Shown: positions 36,830 through 44,140, counted from the stretch's first letter. The stretch is 64,000 nucleotides of DNA from Burkholderiales bacterium (GCA_020851235.1 JADZDD010000011.1:1-64000), one strand, 5' to 3'. A program made the numbers and translations. The notes: generated from the sequence alone by a model not told the origin.

Positions 36830-37444
36830 TCACCTCTCGCTCGCGGCCAACCTCGCGCCGAGGGCCACAAACGCTGCCGAGAAGCCATAGCGCAGGACGC
36901 TCTGCACACGGGCGGACTCCATGACAAGCCGGCGAAAGGCGTGCGCCAAGAAGCCATAGATGACAAAGACCACGAAGGTCATTGCCATGAAGACCCCGCT
37001 CAGGATCAGCAGGTCGGCCAGTGGCTGCGTCGAGGCCGGATCGACAAACTGAGGCAGGAACGCCAGAAAGAAGATGGTGAGCTTGGGATTGAGGATGTTG
37101 AGCAGAAGAGCTTTGACGACAAGGCCGGTCGCCGAGACCTTGGACATGCTGCCATCGACCGCGAAGGCCGAGCGGTCGCGCCACGTTGCCACCGCCAGGT
37201 AGAAGAGGTAGGCCACACCTGAGAACTTGAGCACCTGAAACGCCAGCGCACTGGTGTGCATGACGGCCGCCAGGCCCAGGACGGTGGCCAGCAAGTGCGG
37301 GAGGATTCCCGCCGTGCAGCCAATTGCTGCGTAGATGCTGGCGCGCCGGCCACGCGTCAGACCCGTCGAGACGGTGTACACGACACCGGTTCCGGGAATG
37401 AGAACGACGACGAGCGACGTGATGAGGAATTCGGGCGTGATCAT
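36830..37444 (-). CDS. LysE/RhtB family exporter
   Basis: 204 aa membrane protein with six hydrophobic segments. The family signatures are LIPGTGVVYTVSTGLTRGRR near the N-terminus and the LNPKLTIFFLAFLPQFVDP segment in the middle. LysE/RhtB proteins export amino acids and related compounds. The ATG at 37444 is used. This is a complete transporter gene inside a cassette; its stop lies two bases from the attC core. Confidence 0.92.
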   Translation of the reverse strand: MITPEFLITSLVVVLIPGTGVVYTVSTGLTRGRRASIYAAIGCTAGILPHLLATVLGLAAVMHTSALAFQVLKFSGVAYLFYLAVATWRDRSAFAVDGSMSKVSATGLVVKALLLNILNPKLTIFFLAFLPQFVDPASTQPLADLLILSGVFMAMTFVVFVIYGFLAHAFRRLVMESARVQSVLRYGFSAAFVALGARLAASER

Positions 37445-37473
37445 GGGGAGACAGTATGGCGGATTCCGGTGGC

Positions 37474-37551
37474 GCCTAACGACCACGTTCAGCGGCGCGA
37501 GCCGGGAGGCGAAGCCCGCTGGTGAGCGTCCGATGCAATGCTCGGTTAGGG
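37474..37551 (-). other. attC of the GNAT cassette
   Basis: 78 bp. Outer core GCCTAAC at 37474-37480 and gene-side core GTTAGGG at 37545-37551. Inside, GTTCAGCGGC and GCTGGTGAGC are imperfectly paired around GGCGAAGCCC. Confidence 0.88.
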
Positions 37552-37552
37552 C

Positions 37553-38068
37553 TCAGATGCTTCTCGGCAATGAAAGCGACCATAGTTCTTCGTCGATGAA
37601 CCGCCCGTTCACCTGCAACGACTCAGGATGTCTAGCGACAAACCGAAAACCGAACTTTGCGTAAAGCGACTTTGCGGCGAAATTCTCCGACCAGACGTGG
37701 AGCTGGAGTTGGCGTAAAGCGGGCAAAGCGTCGACACGCTTCAGGAGAGCCAAAAGAAGTGCTGATCCGTAGCCGATTCGGCGGTGTGAGACCTGCACAT
37801 AGGCGCCCCACAACGTGGATTGGTGCGCCCGCTTCGCGCCACGCTCGCGAAACCAGCCCATCGCGCCTCGGAGAATATCGCTCTCATCGAACGCGCCGAC
37901 CACCCACGCGCAGTCGGTCGGCGTGATACGGCGAGCGAACTCGGCACCTGGAAGGTTCTCTTCGTCGTCGATGTGTGCCCCGAACGACTCGGGGCTCAGG
38001 CGCAAACCCTCCAACCGCAGCGCACGAAACGCTTGGGCATCGTCGGGTGTGAGGGTGCGCACTGACAT
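37553..38068 (-). CDS. GNAT-family N-acetyltransferase
   Basis: 171 aa. The acetyl-CoA-binding motif is VQVSHRRIGYGSALLLALL, a Q/RxxGxG/A form with Ile between the Arg and Gly. The C-terminal LHVWSENFAAKSLYAKFGFRF is the usual GNAT ending. GNAT enzymes are among the commonest cassette products; the substrate could be an amine, an antibiotic or a protein. The start is at 38068, close after the cassette boundary at 38084. Confidence 0.9.
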   Translation of the reverse strand: MSVRTLTPDDAQAFRALRLEGLRLSPESFGAHIDDEENLPGAEFARRITPTDCAWVVGAFDESDILRGAMGWFRERGAKRAHQSTLWGAYVQVSHRRIGYGSALLLALLKRVDALPALRQLQLHVWSENFAAKSLYAKFGFRFVARHPESLQVNGRFIDEELWSLSLPRSI

Positions 38069-38078
38069 TTCCTCTGAG

Positions 38079-38159
38079 CCCTAACGATGCGCATAGGCGG
38101 CGCGAATCAGCGGCGCGCAGCATCGCTGTTGAGCGTCCGTCCTTATGCGCGGGTTAGCC
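38079..38159 (-). other. attC of the DPDTGL-protein cassette
   Basis: 81 bp. Outer core CCCTAAC at 38079-38085 and gene-side core GTTAGCC at 38153-38159. ATGCGCATA and TATGCGC are among the inverted pieces. The TAA stop of the upstream gene is read out of the gene-side core. Confidence 0.88.
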
Positions 38160-38750
38160 AGCACTTTTCGTGACACACAGGAAGACGACATCGGTGCCTC
38201 CCCTCTCGGACCGCGCCACTTCTACAGCAGACCCGTCGCACAACTCGCTAAACTGAGACGATACAGATGCCACCCAGTCGGGTGTGCGCCGAGCGTGTTG
38301 GTATAGCACAAGCCAATCTCCACGGTGCAACCCCGACCAAGCATCGTGTACTTCACTTCGGGTAACGTGGGTTACGATCGCACGACCGGGTTCCAACCCC
38401 GTATCTGGGTCGAGGAACAGCAGTAGAGGCCGAGCATTGTGGCCCAATTGCTGCCGGACCATTGCCGAATACTCTTCACGGTTAGTTGCATCAAAGCGTG
38501 CAGTCAGGACCTTCACGGGTATACCGCAATCCCTTCCAAGACGCTCCGTGTGTCTGATGTCGCGAAAGAACGCCCAAACATCTTCCGCTACGGGTACCGC
38601 GCGATCTCGAAATCGGAAGTGTGGGCGCTCCGGTTCTGGTCGCCAATAGGGAACATGAATGATCGAACGAAGAGAGTGTTGCCTGGCAAGATGTACAAGC
38701 ACCCCCCACTTCGCGAGGTCTCGGTTGTCGGAATACCAGATATCACGCAC
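38154..38750 (-). CDS. Cassette protein of unknown function with DPDTGL motif
   Basis: 198 aa from GTG 38750. I do not recognise a named family with confidence. The N-terminus reads RDIWYSDNRDLAKWGVLVHLAR. The centre has LLFLDPDTGLEPG at about residues 127-139, followed by VHDAWSGLHRGDWLVLYQHAR. The acidic DPDTGL after a hydrophobic strand and the YQHAR segment look like active-site or binding loops of an alpha/beta enzyme. They vaguely recall the strand-4 region of methyltransferase-like partner proteins. The stop codon is formed by the attC core. It is the only gene of its cassette. Confidence 0.7.
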   Translation of the reverse strand: MRDIWYSDNRDLAKWGVLVHLARQHSLRSIIHVPYWRPEPERPHFRFRDRAVPVAEDVWAFFRDIRHTERLGRDCGIPVKVLTARFDATNREEYSAMVRQQLGHNARPLLLFLDPDTGLEPGRAIVTHVTRSEVHDAWSGLHRGDWLVLYQHARRTPDWVASVSSQFSELCDGSAVEVARSERGGTDVVFLCVTKSAG

Positions 38751-38765
38751 GGCGCGGCTCGTGCT

Positions 38766-38837
38766 GGCTAACGTTCGATATGAGCGGCGGCGCAAGGGCG
38801 AAGCCCTTGTGACGTCCGCTCGATGGAGCGGTTAGCC
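38766..38837 (-). other. attC of the HicAB cassette
   Basis: 72 bp. Outer core GGCTAAC at 38766-38772 and gene-side core GTTAGCC at 38831-38837. GTTCGATATGAGCGGC and GTCCGCTCGATGGAG are the imperfectly paired halves, around AAGGGCGAAGCCCTT. The outer halves are nearly the same as in the site at 40663-40734. Confidence 0.92.
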
Positions 38838-39170
38838 ATCAGCCCGCATCGCCTGTTCGAGCGCTTCGGTTGCCCATTGATTCAGGCTCTTGCCCATTGC
38901 CTGAGCCTTTATCAGCGCCCGACTGTGCACCTCGGGCGGCACGCGGAGGAGCAGCTTGCCCGAGGCCGGCTTTTCGGGCGAGATACCTTGCTCTTCGCAG
39001 TCTGCAAGATAGTCCTTGATCGCTGCCGTGAACTCACGCCGCAGTTCAGCCACGGTTCTTCCGTGGAAACTGATGATGCTGCGAAGCCCGAGCACCCGAC
39101 CGACAAAGATGTCGTCGCGCTCGTCGTATTCGACCCTAGCGGTGTAGCCTCGAAAGGTCATCGTGTTCAT
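38832..39170 (-). CDS. hicB: HicB-family antitoxin
   Basis: 112 aa. The N-terminal HicB partial-RNase-H-like domain reads FRGYTARVEYDERDDIFVGRVLGL. The C-terminal part (LLLRVPPEVHSRALIKAQAMGKSLNQWATEAL) is a ribbon-helix-helix DNA-binding segment. HicB neutralises HicA and represses the operon. Its ATG overlaps the HicA stop by 4 bp. The TAA stop is provided by the attC core. Confidence 0.93.
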   Translation of the reverse strand: MNTMTFRGYTARVEYDERDDIFVGRVLGLRSIISFHGRTVAELRREFTAAIKDYLADCEEQGISPEKPASGKLLLRVPPEVHSRALIKAQAMGKSLNQWATEALEQAMRADG

Positions 39171-39421
39171 GGTTTGACTCCTGCGCGCTCGAGAAGCTCG
39201 CGTGCCTCTTCAACTTGGTACCGCTTGGCCTCCTTACCTGGGTGGGGGCGATGGCAGCGCCATTCGTGACCCTCGAGCACTACCCTGACCCTGGATCCTT
39301 CGCGCTCGCGGACACTGCCGCCGAGCGCTTTGATCAGAGATTCAATATCTGAAAAGTCGATCGACGGCGAGGTTGGTCGCGCGAAGATGGCTGACAGCGT
39401 CTTCTTGTGCTTGGAGTTCAC
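39167..39421 (-). CDS. hicA: HicA-family mRNA interferase toxin
   Basis: 84 aa, a little longer than the shortest HicA proteins because of an N-terminal extension (MNSKHKKTLSAIFARPTSPSI). The dsRBD-like core has the catalytic His in WRCHRPHPGK, although the usual G-S-H order is altered. LIKALGGSVREREGSRVRV is the typical first half. HicA cleaves mRNA without ribosomes until bound by HicB. The toxin gene precedes the antitoxin, as usual for hicAB. A palindrome lies 9 bp upstream of the start. Confidence 0.9.
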   Translation of the reverse strand: MNSKHKKTLSAIFARPTSPSIDFSDIESLIKALGGSVREREGSRVRVVLEGHEWRCHRPHPGKEAKRYQVEEARELLERAGVKP

Positions 39422-39429
39422 GCTGCAAC

Positions 39430-39448
39430 GATAGCATAACGTGCTATC
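39430..39448. promoter_or_regulatory. Candidate HicB operator
   Basis: GATAGCA and TGCTATC are perfect 7-bp arms with TAACG between them, 9 bp upstream of the hicA start and inside the same cassette. HicB proteins with a ribbon-helix-helix domain bind short palindromes in their own promoter, so autoregulation is the natural reading. Confidence 0.65.
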
Positions 39449-39500
39449 ACATCAAACCGTGGTGGCGTGCAGACCGCGCTTGGCTGATGGCTAGCGTGTC

Positions 39501-39569
39501 AGGTAACCGGCACGCGAGAGGCGGGCGAAGGCCCGCCGAGGCGCGTCCGCGTTGACCGCCAGGTTAGGG
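39501..39569 (-). other. attC of the RelBE cassette
   Basis: 69 bp. Outer core AGGTAAC at 39501-39507 (imperfect) and gene-side core GTTAGGG at 39563-39569. GGCGGGC, GAAG and GCCCGCC form a strong central hairpin. The TAA stop of the toxin gene is inside the gene-side core. Confidence 0.82.
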
Positions 39570-39833
39570 GGCGCGATAGACCTCACGGCGATGCCCCACC
39601 TTGATGATCTCAACGATCCGATGCGCGTCATCGACCATATAGATGACGCGATAGTCGCCTTGGCGAACTCGAAAGAGGGCTGCCGGTCCTGCGAGCTTTT
39701 CACTGCCCGGGGGCTTGGGCTCGGTCGCCAACGATCGGATCCGACCCACGATCCGTTGACGGTCACGCTTGCTTCCAACCGCCTCGATCTCCTTTGCGGC
39801 CGACGGCTTGATCAGCAGCCTATATCCGGCCAC
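39564..39833 (-). CDS. RelE/ParE-family toxin
   Basis: 89 aa. It has the RelE fold pattern: YRLLIKPSAAKEIEAV, LAGPAALFRVRQGDYRVIYMVDDA and a C-terminal IIKVGHRREVY, where Arg, Tyr and His residues expected for ribosome-dependent mRNA cleavage are present. It overlaps the antitoxin gene by 14 bp. Stop codon TAA comes from the attC core. The alternative, a ParE-type gyrase poison, is less likely given the VGHRREVY ending. Confidence 0.9.
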   Translation of the reverse strand: MAGYRLLIKPSAAKEIEAVGSKRDRQRIVGRIRSLATEPKPPGSEKLAGPAALFRVRQGDYRVIYMVDDAHRIVEIIKVGHRREVYRAP

Positions 39834-40059
39834 GTTTCCTCAGATCGCGAACCAGCGTCTCGAAGGAAACACTGCGCTCGGACTTGCGCTTATCAAACGA
39901 CGCAAGATCCTCGGCGTCCTCCGCCAGTGCGACCTTCACGGCATCGTTGACCATGTCGGAAATCGACCGATCAGTAGCGGCGGCCTTGAGGCGCAGCGCT
40001 TGGTGGACCGCTGCGTCGAAATACACGGTGGCGCGTTTGGCGTCTTCCATCGCGCGCAT
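39820..40059 (-). CDS. Ribbon-helix-helix antitoxin of the RelE-type toxin
   Basis: 79 aa. The N-terminal RATVYFDAAVHQALRLKAAATDRSISDMVNDAV is a ribbon-helix-helix DNA-binding domain. The C-terminal acidic tail and basic end (LRKRGRI) should bind the toxin. ATG 40059 gives MRAMEDAK; ATG 40050 (MEDAK) is an alternative start. It lies upstream of its toxin, as is usual for relBE-type pairs, behind a tandem repeat that may be its operator. Confidence 0.88.
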   Translation of the reverse strand: MRAMEDAKRATVYFDAAVHQALRLKAAATDRSISDMVNDAVKVALAEDAEDLASFDKRKSERSVSFETLVRDLRKRGRI

Positions 40060-40068
40060 GGTAGCGCT

Positions 40069-40084
40069 ATAACGTCATAACGTC
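40069..40084. promoter_or_regulatory. Candidate antitoxin operator: tandem 8-bp repeat
   Basis: ATAACGTC occurs twice head-to-tail directly upstream of the antitoxin start. Ribbon-helix-helix antitoxins bind repeated half-sites in their own promoter; the location and spacing fit this. Confidence 0.55.
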
Positions 40085-40108
40085 AAGACGCCACGCGCTA
40101 CGAAAGCC

Positions 40109-40162
<54 letters not shown>

Positions 40163-40168
<6 letters not shown>

Positions 40169-40633
40169 GGCGGTCTGCCCACGCTCCGCCAGTTCCTTGA
40201 CCTTAGGCAAGAGCCTTCCCCACAAGCTCACGACGAAGGGATCCAGCTGTTCGCCCCCGACAAGTTTCGCGAAGTCTCCGTGCGCCGTTGAGAGAACGGT
40301 ACGGCCTGCGTCACCTACCAAAGAGTAAGTCTGGGTGATGTCGTCATCGGCGAGTCCCGAGGCTGGACGTAGCTCTGGGTTCAGTACGTCGCGGACCGTG
40401 AATCGCAGGAGCCTGCCCCGAGCAACTGCGGTGACCTTGCCATCTACATACACCTCGCCTTGCGCGTTCCTCCAGAGTACATCGCTGCCGAGCTTCCAAT
40501 TGGAATCGATGGGGCCGGTCGCGCCAAACTCCACCGCCCATCGGCTGGTCCATTCTGGCTCGGTCAGAATCTCCCACACGCGCGAAGGCCTCACATGAAT
40601 CTCGATGGAACGTTCCACATAAAGCTTGTCCAT
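40163..40633 (-). CDS. SRPBCC-fold (START/AHSA1-like) protein
   Basis: 156 aa. The pattern KLYVERSIEIHVRPSRVWEILTEPEWTSRW is the opening of AHSA1/START-type ligand-binding domains. The protein continues with a WKLGSDVLWRN segment and ends in a C-terminal helix with LWGRLLPKVKELAERG. Such proteins bind hydrophobic small molecules or act with Hsp90; the function is open. The ATG at 40633 after GAGAG is preferred over 40651, and both lie inside the cassette. The stop codon is supplied by the attC core. Confidence 0.85.
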
Positions 40634-40662
40634 GTCGCACTCTCGGCGCATCGTCGGCTGCT

Positions 40663-40734
40663 GTCTAACGTTCGACATGAGCGGCAGGCGACCGGCGCAG
40701 CCGGTTGACTGTCCGCTCGATGGAGGGGTTAGGC
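40663..40734 (-). other. attC of the HEPN-DUF262 cassette
   Basis: 72 bp. Outer core GTCTAAC at 40663-40669 and gene-side core GTTAGGC at 40728-40734, both perfect matches to RYYYAAC and GTTRRRY. GTTCGACATGAGCGGC and GTCCGCTCGATGGA are the imperfect halves around GACCGGCGCAGCCGGTT. It closes the first, two-gene cassette. Confidence 0.93.
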
Positions 40735-40748
40735 GTCACTGCCGCTGC

Positions 40749-41216
40749 TCACGGCTCGACCAGTTGCATGATGTGATCCACTATCTCGTTGACTGCGCGA
40801 TAGTGCGTCTTGATCTGCGATAGGCTCGTGCCTACTGATTCACCGTGAGCGATCTTGTGCCTTAGCGCTACAAGGCTGTTGACGCTATCTTTTCGCTGAT
40901 CCACTAGGAACTGCGTCAAGTCATTGCGCCAGTCTTGATTGAACGCGCCAAAGAGATCAATTATTTTCTCCGACTTCGGATTTGTCCAAGGGCCTAGCTG
41001 GCGCTCGACAAACGAGGCTACCTCGGGGGAACTGTGTTGCTGCGAGTAAGACAATAGAAGCGCGCACAAAGCGCTCTCAAGATACCCCGATACCAGTACG
41101 CAAAGATACTTTGCGAAATCCGACTGAAGCTCTGGATCGCTCGAAGCGTCGGGCGCGCGCCCAAAAGCCGCATCCAATCGCGTCCGTAGACGGTGAACTT
41201 CTCGCCTGCCGCTCAT
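40749..41216 (-). CDS. HEPN-domain protein, predicted RNase (MAE_28990/RiboL-PSP type)
   Basis: 155 aa, all-helical. ALRHKIAHGES contains the R-x4-H motif of HEPN RNases at Arg119 and His124, followed by the usual Gly. The first half (LQSDFAKYLCVLVSGYLESAL) resembles the conserved helix of the MAE_28990/MAE_18760 and RiboL-PSP HEPN groups. HEPN proteins are the RNA-cutting toxins of many defence and toxin-antitoxin systems. Its ATG overlaps the DUF262 stop (ATGA), so the two are made together. Whether the partner activates or restrains it is not known from sequence. Confidence 0.82.
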   Translation of the reverse strand: MSGRREVHRLRTRLDAAFGRAPDASSDPELQSDFAKYLCVLVSGYLESALCALLLSYSQQHSSPEVASFVERQLGPWTNPKSEKIIDLFGAFNQDWRNDLTQFLVDQRKDSVNSLVALRHKIAHGESVGTSLSQIKTHYRAVNEIVDHIMQLVEP

Positions 41217-42325
41217 TCGACCCTGGCAAAGGCTGCTATTGCTCGATCAAGCCGCAAACGGACGAACTCCTCGTCGGCAGTGGAACGCCCGGACGCCTTT
41301 AGGTACTCCGCGTCCCGGAGCAATTCTTCGTACGCGCTCTTAAAAGACTCCGGCTTCGTAGGTTTGCCGGCAGCGAGGCGACGAGCCACTCCAACCATTA
41401 CGGAATCGGCTATCGCCGCATTTATAGCTGTCTTCAGGCGAAACGCGCGCGAGCCGATATAGCTGTGTATCGTCTCAACTGTCGACTCGAAGAGGCTTCG
41501 AAGTTCGCCTTCGTCATTTCTCTGTAAGTCCACGTTAGCGGCCATATATCGATTTAGGAACTCTTTCATAGGCCGCTTATACTGCTTTGCGCGGTAGTAC
41601 AATGCAAAAAAGCGGAGAATCAGCTCGAGGTCTTTGAGGCGCGTACTCTTCTGGCCATAGAGGCCCCGCCACGCTGCGTTTGTATTTAGCGAGCTAAGCA
41701 AGGACGCGAACCTGCCGTGATACAGAGCGACACGTATCTCTTGAGGTTGAAGAAAGGTACCACCTGAGTTCAGGCGCTCAAAGATTAGATAGACGCTGCT
41801 CTGATCGTCCGAAGGCTCATCCTGTCGGACGATCGTCGCATGAATGATGCTATCGTCCAAGCGGCGGCGATCGTCCGGCTCAAGAGTCTTGTAGGTCTTG
41901 CCGCGCCACTTGTCCTGCACGTTCTCGAGAAGGAACTCCTTGCCTTGCATGACACCGTCGTAGAAATGCTGCAAGGTACGCAGCCGTTGCTGACCGTCGA
42001 GTACGAGATGCTTACCGCTCGCTTCCTTCACTAAGAAGATTCCAGGGACTGGCAGGCCGAGAAGTAGTGATTCAATGAATCGGTCGCATTGAGGTTTTGT
42101 CCAGACGAACTCCCGTTGGAAGCCAACAGTTGATTGGCCCGCTTCCGCCTGCATGCTGAAGAGTGGCACGACTATGTCGCCTTGGCCAAGGCGCTTAACA
42201 AGGCCATCTACCGGGTAGTCTGCCCCGTAGGCGGTGATGGTGTACGCGGTAGGAATGACCTCGTTAACCTCATCGAGATCTTCCACGTCCTCGTCCGGAA
42301 AAGGCGTAGCAAGTTCGTTTGTCAT
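41213..42325 (-). CDS. DUF262 (GmrS/ParB-Srx-like) protein
   Basis: 370 aa. The DUF262 motifs are clear: FQREFVW at residues 69-75, LVLDGQQRLRTL around 108-119 and IFERLNSGGTFLQPQEIR at 181-198. This domain has a ParB/sulfiredoxin-like nucleotide-handling fold. It occurs in GmrSD-type modification-dependent restriction enzymes and in many defence islands. There is no DUF1524 HNH nuclease domain; the C-terminal ~170 residues are helical. The partner nuclease would then be the HEPN RNase downstream. The ATG at 42325 is chosen because the longer frame runs back across attI. This is the first gene after attI. Confidence 0.87.
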   Translation of the reverse strand: MTNELATPFPDEDVEDLDEVNEVIPTAYTITAYGADYPVDGLVKRLGQGDIVVPLFSMQAEAGQSTVGFQREFVWTKPQCDRFIESLLLGLPVPGIFLVKEASGKHLVLDGQQRLRTLQHFYDGVMQGKEFLLENVQDKWRGKTYKTLEPDDRRRLDDSIIHATIVRQDEPSDDQSSVYLIFERLNSGGTFLQPQEIRVALYHGRFASLLSSLNTNAAWRGLYGQKSTRLKDLELILRFFALYYRAKQYKRPMKEFLNRYMAANVDLQRNDEGELRSLFESTVETIHSYIGSRAFRLKTAINAAIADSVMVGVARRLAAGKPTKPESFKSAYEELLRDAEYLKASGRSTADEEFVRLRLDRAIAAFARVE

Positions 42326-42388
42326 AGATAAGAACCTTCGGTGAAGTACGATTCTCGTGCATTTTCGCCTGAGAGTGACTTCTGTGCC

Positions 42389-42475
42389 GCCTAACGAGAA
42401 GTATGACGCGAAACCGCCATCTTGCCACGCCGCGTTTCGGACGTGATGGCCGCCTCCGCTCGTCCTAACAGCCGA
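42389..42475 (-). other. attI-like recombination site with first cassette junction
   Basis: Read on the minus strand, the first cassette begins at GTTAGGC (complement of GCCTAAC at 42389-42395). A second GTTAGGA (complement of TCCTAAC at 42464-42470) lies about 75 bp toward intI and may be part of a direct-repeat integrase-binding site. The stretch lacks the gene-side structure of an attC. It lies between the first cassette and the integrase relic, exactly where attI belongs. Exact limits are a guess. Confidence 0.6.
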
Positions 42476-42479
42476 TGGG

Positions 42480-42876
42480 ATGCGGTGCGCAAAGTTCCCG
42501 AAAATCACGGGACTGCATTGCGAATGGGAGGCCGAAAGGCCGGGTTCCGTGGGGGCGAAACCGCCGGCTCTGCTGCTCGATCGCGTCCGCCAACGGATCC
42601 GGTTCAAGCACTACAGCCTTCGCACCGAGCGGGCGTACTGCGACTGGATCCGGCGCTTCGTCGTGTTCCACGGCAAGCGCCATCCGTCCGGACTCGATCG
42701 GTTGATCGGATCGTTGCTCTACGGCACGGGGTTGCGCATCCTGGAGGCGATGCGGCTCCGCGTGAAGGACGTCGAATTCTCCCGCCGGGAGATCCTCGTG
42801 CGTGGCGGCATCGAGCGCTGGCACCACCTGTCGGACCAGGCGTTCCAGCGCGCGATGAAGCATGCCGCGCGCACCC
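42480..42876 (+). pseudogene. intI: Integron integrase remnant with two internal deletions
   Basis: Three pieces of IntI are joined in one open frame. Codons about 29-69 give the N-terminal DNA-binding start (LLLDRVRQRIRFKHYSLRTE, WIRRFVVFHGKRHP). Codons about 71-110 give the box 1 region (SLLYGTGLRILEAMRLRVKDVEF, REILVRGG) with the catalytic Arg. Codons about 111-132 resemble the segment before box 2 (RWHHLSDQAFQRAMKHAAR). The stretch between GKRHP and box 1 and the whole IntI-specific insertion are gone. The HxxR box, the His and the nucleophilic Tyr are also gone. It cannot recombine. A GTG at 42549 is the likeliest original start. Confidence 0.88.
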
Positions 42877-43128
42877 CAAGCGCGGCAGCCCATCGATCAC
42901 CGCGTACACGATGTGGAAGCGATCGATCCCGTTGCGCACGCACCTGTCGAACGGCAGGGCCGGGGCCGCGTGCGGCCGCAACGGAGGCGCGAAAGTCCGG
43001 CCGGGGCCACTCGCGTGGCAGCGCGCCGCCGTTGGCGTGCGGGCTGTCGCTCCTGCGCCGACTGCCACCAGGCGGCAACCCCGCGAGACAAGCAGGAAGA
43101 CGACGCGGGCATGGCGCGCGTTCGTACG
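42877..43128. other. Gene-free stretch after the integrase remnant
   Basis: About 250 bp of GC-rich sequence between the intI relic and lysR. Open frames exist on both strands but none has recognisable motifs or a convincing start. It may be what is left of the intI 3' end after the deletions. I see no attC, hairpin terminator or transposon end. Confidence 0.5.
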
Positions 43129-44109
43129 TCACTTGCGCTTGCGACCTGATGCGCTCGCGCGTGCGGCGCGCATGCGAGCGCCCGTCGATGGCGGAGGCGA
43201 CGGCGCATCGAGCGCCCATTGCGACGTCGCGAAGTGCTCCGACAGGAACTGCGCAAAGGCGCGGACCTTCGCCGACAGATGGCGACGACTCGGATACATC
43301 ACGTGGATCGGCGCGCCCGGCGGTGGAAAATCGCGCAGGATCGGAACGAGGCGACCGGCGCGCACGTCGGGGCCGACGGCGAAGTCCGGTTCGTACGTGA
43401 TGCCCGCGCCGTCGCGCGCGAGCGCCGCGAGGAAGCTCCCGTTGTTGGCGACGACCGGGCCGGCAACGCGCACGCGCCACGTCGTGCCGCCGGCGCCGAC
43501 GAAGGTCCACACGTCGCGCTGCGTCGCGTACTGGTAGAGGAGGCAGCGGTGCCTGGTGAGATCGTCGGGCACCCGCGGCGTGCCGTGGCGCGCGAGATAT
43601 GCAGGCGCCGCGCAGCAAACGAGCGCGCTCGATCCGATGCGCCTCCCGACGAGGTTGCTTGCCGGCGAGCCGCCGATGCGCACGGCGGCATCGAAACCCT
43701 CGTCGACGAGGTCGACCATGCGATCGGACAGCTCCACCTCGAAGCGGACGTCGGGATACTTCACCATGAACGCGGCGACGGCACCCACGAGGTGCGCGTT
43801 GCCGAACGTCGTCCCGCAGGTCACGCGCAAGGTGCCGCGCGGCACGACCGCCTCGGCGCTCGCCGACGCCTCAGCCTCGTCGAGGTCGGCGAGCAACTGC
43901 ACGCCGTGCTCGTGAAACCGTCGTCCCGCCTCGGTCAGCGACAGGCGCCGCGTCGTGCGGTTGAGAAGCCGCGACCCGAGGTGCGCCTCGAGATCGGCCA
44001 CCAGTCGCGACACTGCCGACACCGACACGGCGAGCCGCTGCGCGGCGCCGGCAAAGCTCCCTGTCTCCACGACCTTGACGAAGGTCGCAATGGCGCGAAA
44101 TCGATCCAC
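43129..44109 (-). CDS. LysR-family transcriptional regulator
   Basis: 326 aa. The N-terminal winged helix-turn-helix is typical (FRAIATFVKVVETGSFAGAAQRLAVSVSAVSRLV). The effector domain follows (TFGNAHLVGAVAAFMVKYPDVRFEVELSDRMVDLV), closest in style to the CrgA/DsdC-like subgroup. A basic Ala/Arg-rich tail of about 30 residues (ARMRAARASASGRKRK) extends beyond the usual end. GTG 44109 is used. It is divergent from a glutathione transferase gene, with a near-perfect palindrome just upstream of its start. Confidence 0.92.
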   Translation of the reverse strand: MDRFRAIATFVKVVETGSFAGAAQRLAVSVSAVSRLVADLEAHLGSRLLNRTTRRLSLTEAGRRFHEHGVQLLADLDEAEASASAEAVVPRGTLRVTCGTTFGNAHLVGAVAAFMVKYPDVRFEVELSDRMVDLVDEGFDAAVRIGGSPASNLVGRRIGSSALVCCAAPAYLARHGTPRVPDDLTRHRCLLYQYATQRDVWTFVGAGGTTWRVRVAGPVVANNGSFLAALARDGAGITYEPDFAVGPDVRAGRLVPILRDFPPPGAPIHVMYPSRRHLSAKVRAFAQFLSEHFATSQWALDAPSPPPSTGARMRAARASASGRKRK

Positions 44110-44113
44110 CAGG

Positions 44114-44140
44114 ACATTGTTGCATATTTCACAACAATGT
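44114..44140. promoter_or_regulatory. Candidate LysR-type operator
   Basis: ACATTGTTG and CAACAATGT are perfect 9-bp arms around a 9-bp spacer (CATATTTCA). It begins 5 bases upstream of the lysR start and 138 bp upstream of the transferase start. It includes the T-N11-A pattern of LysR-type sites. Position suggests autoregulation and control of the divergent gene. Confidence 0.75.

Noticed and set aside
42840-43128. A transposase fragment between the intI relic and lysR
   Set aside because: A minus-strand frame has a short plausible stretch but no DDE or other transposase motif and no inverted ends. I left it as a gene-free stretch.
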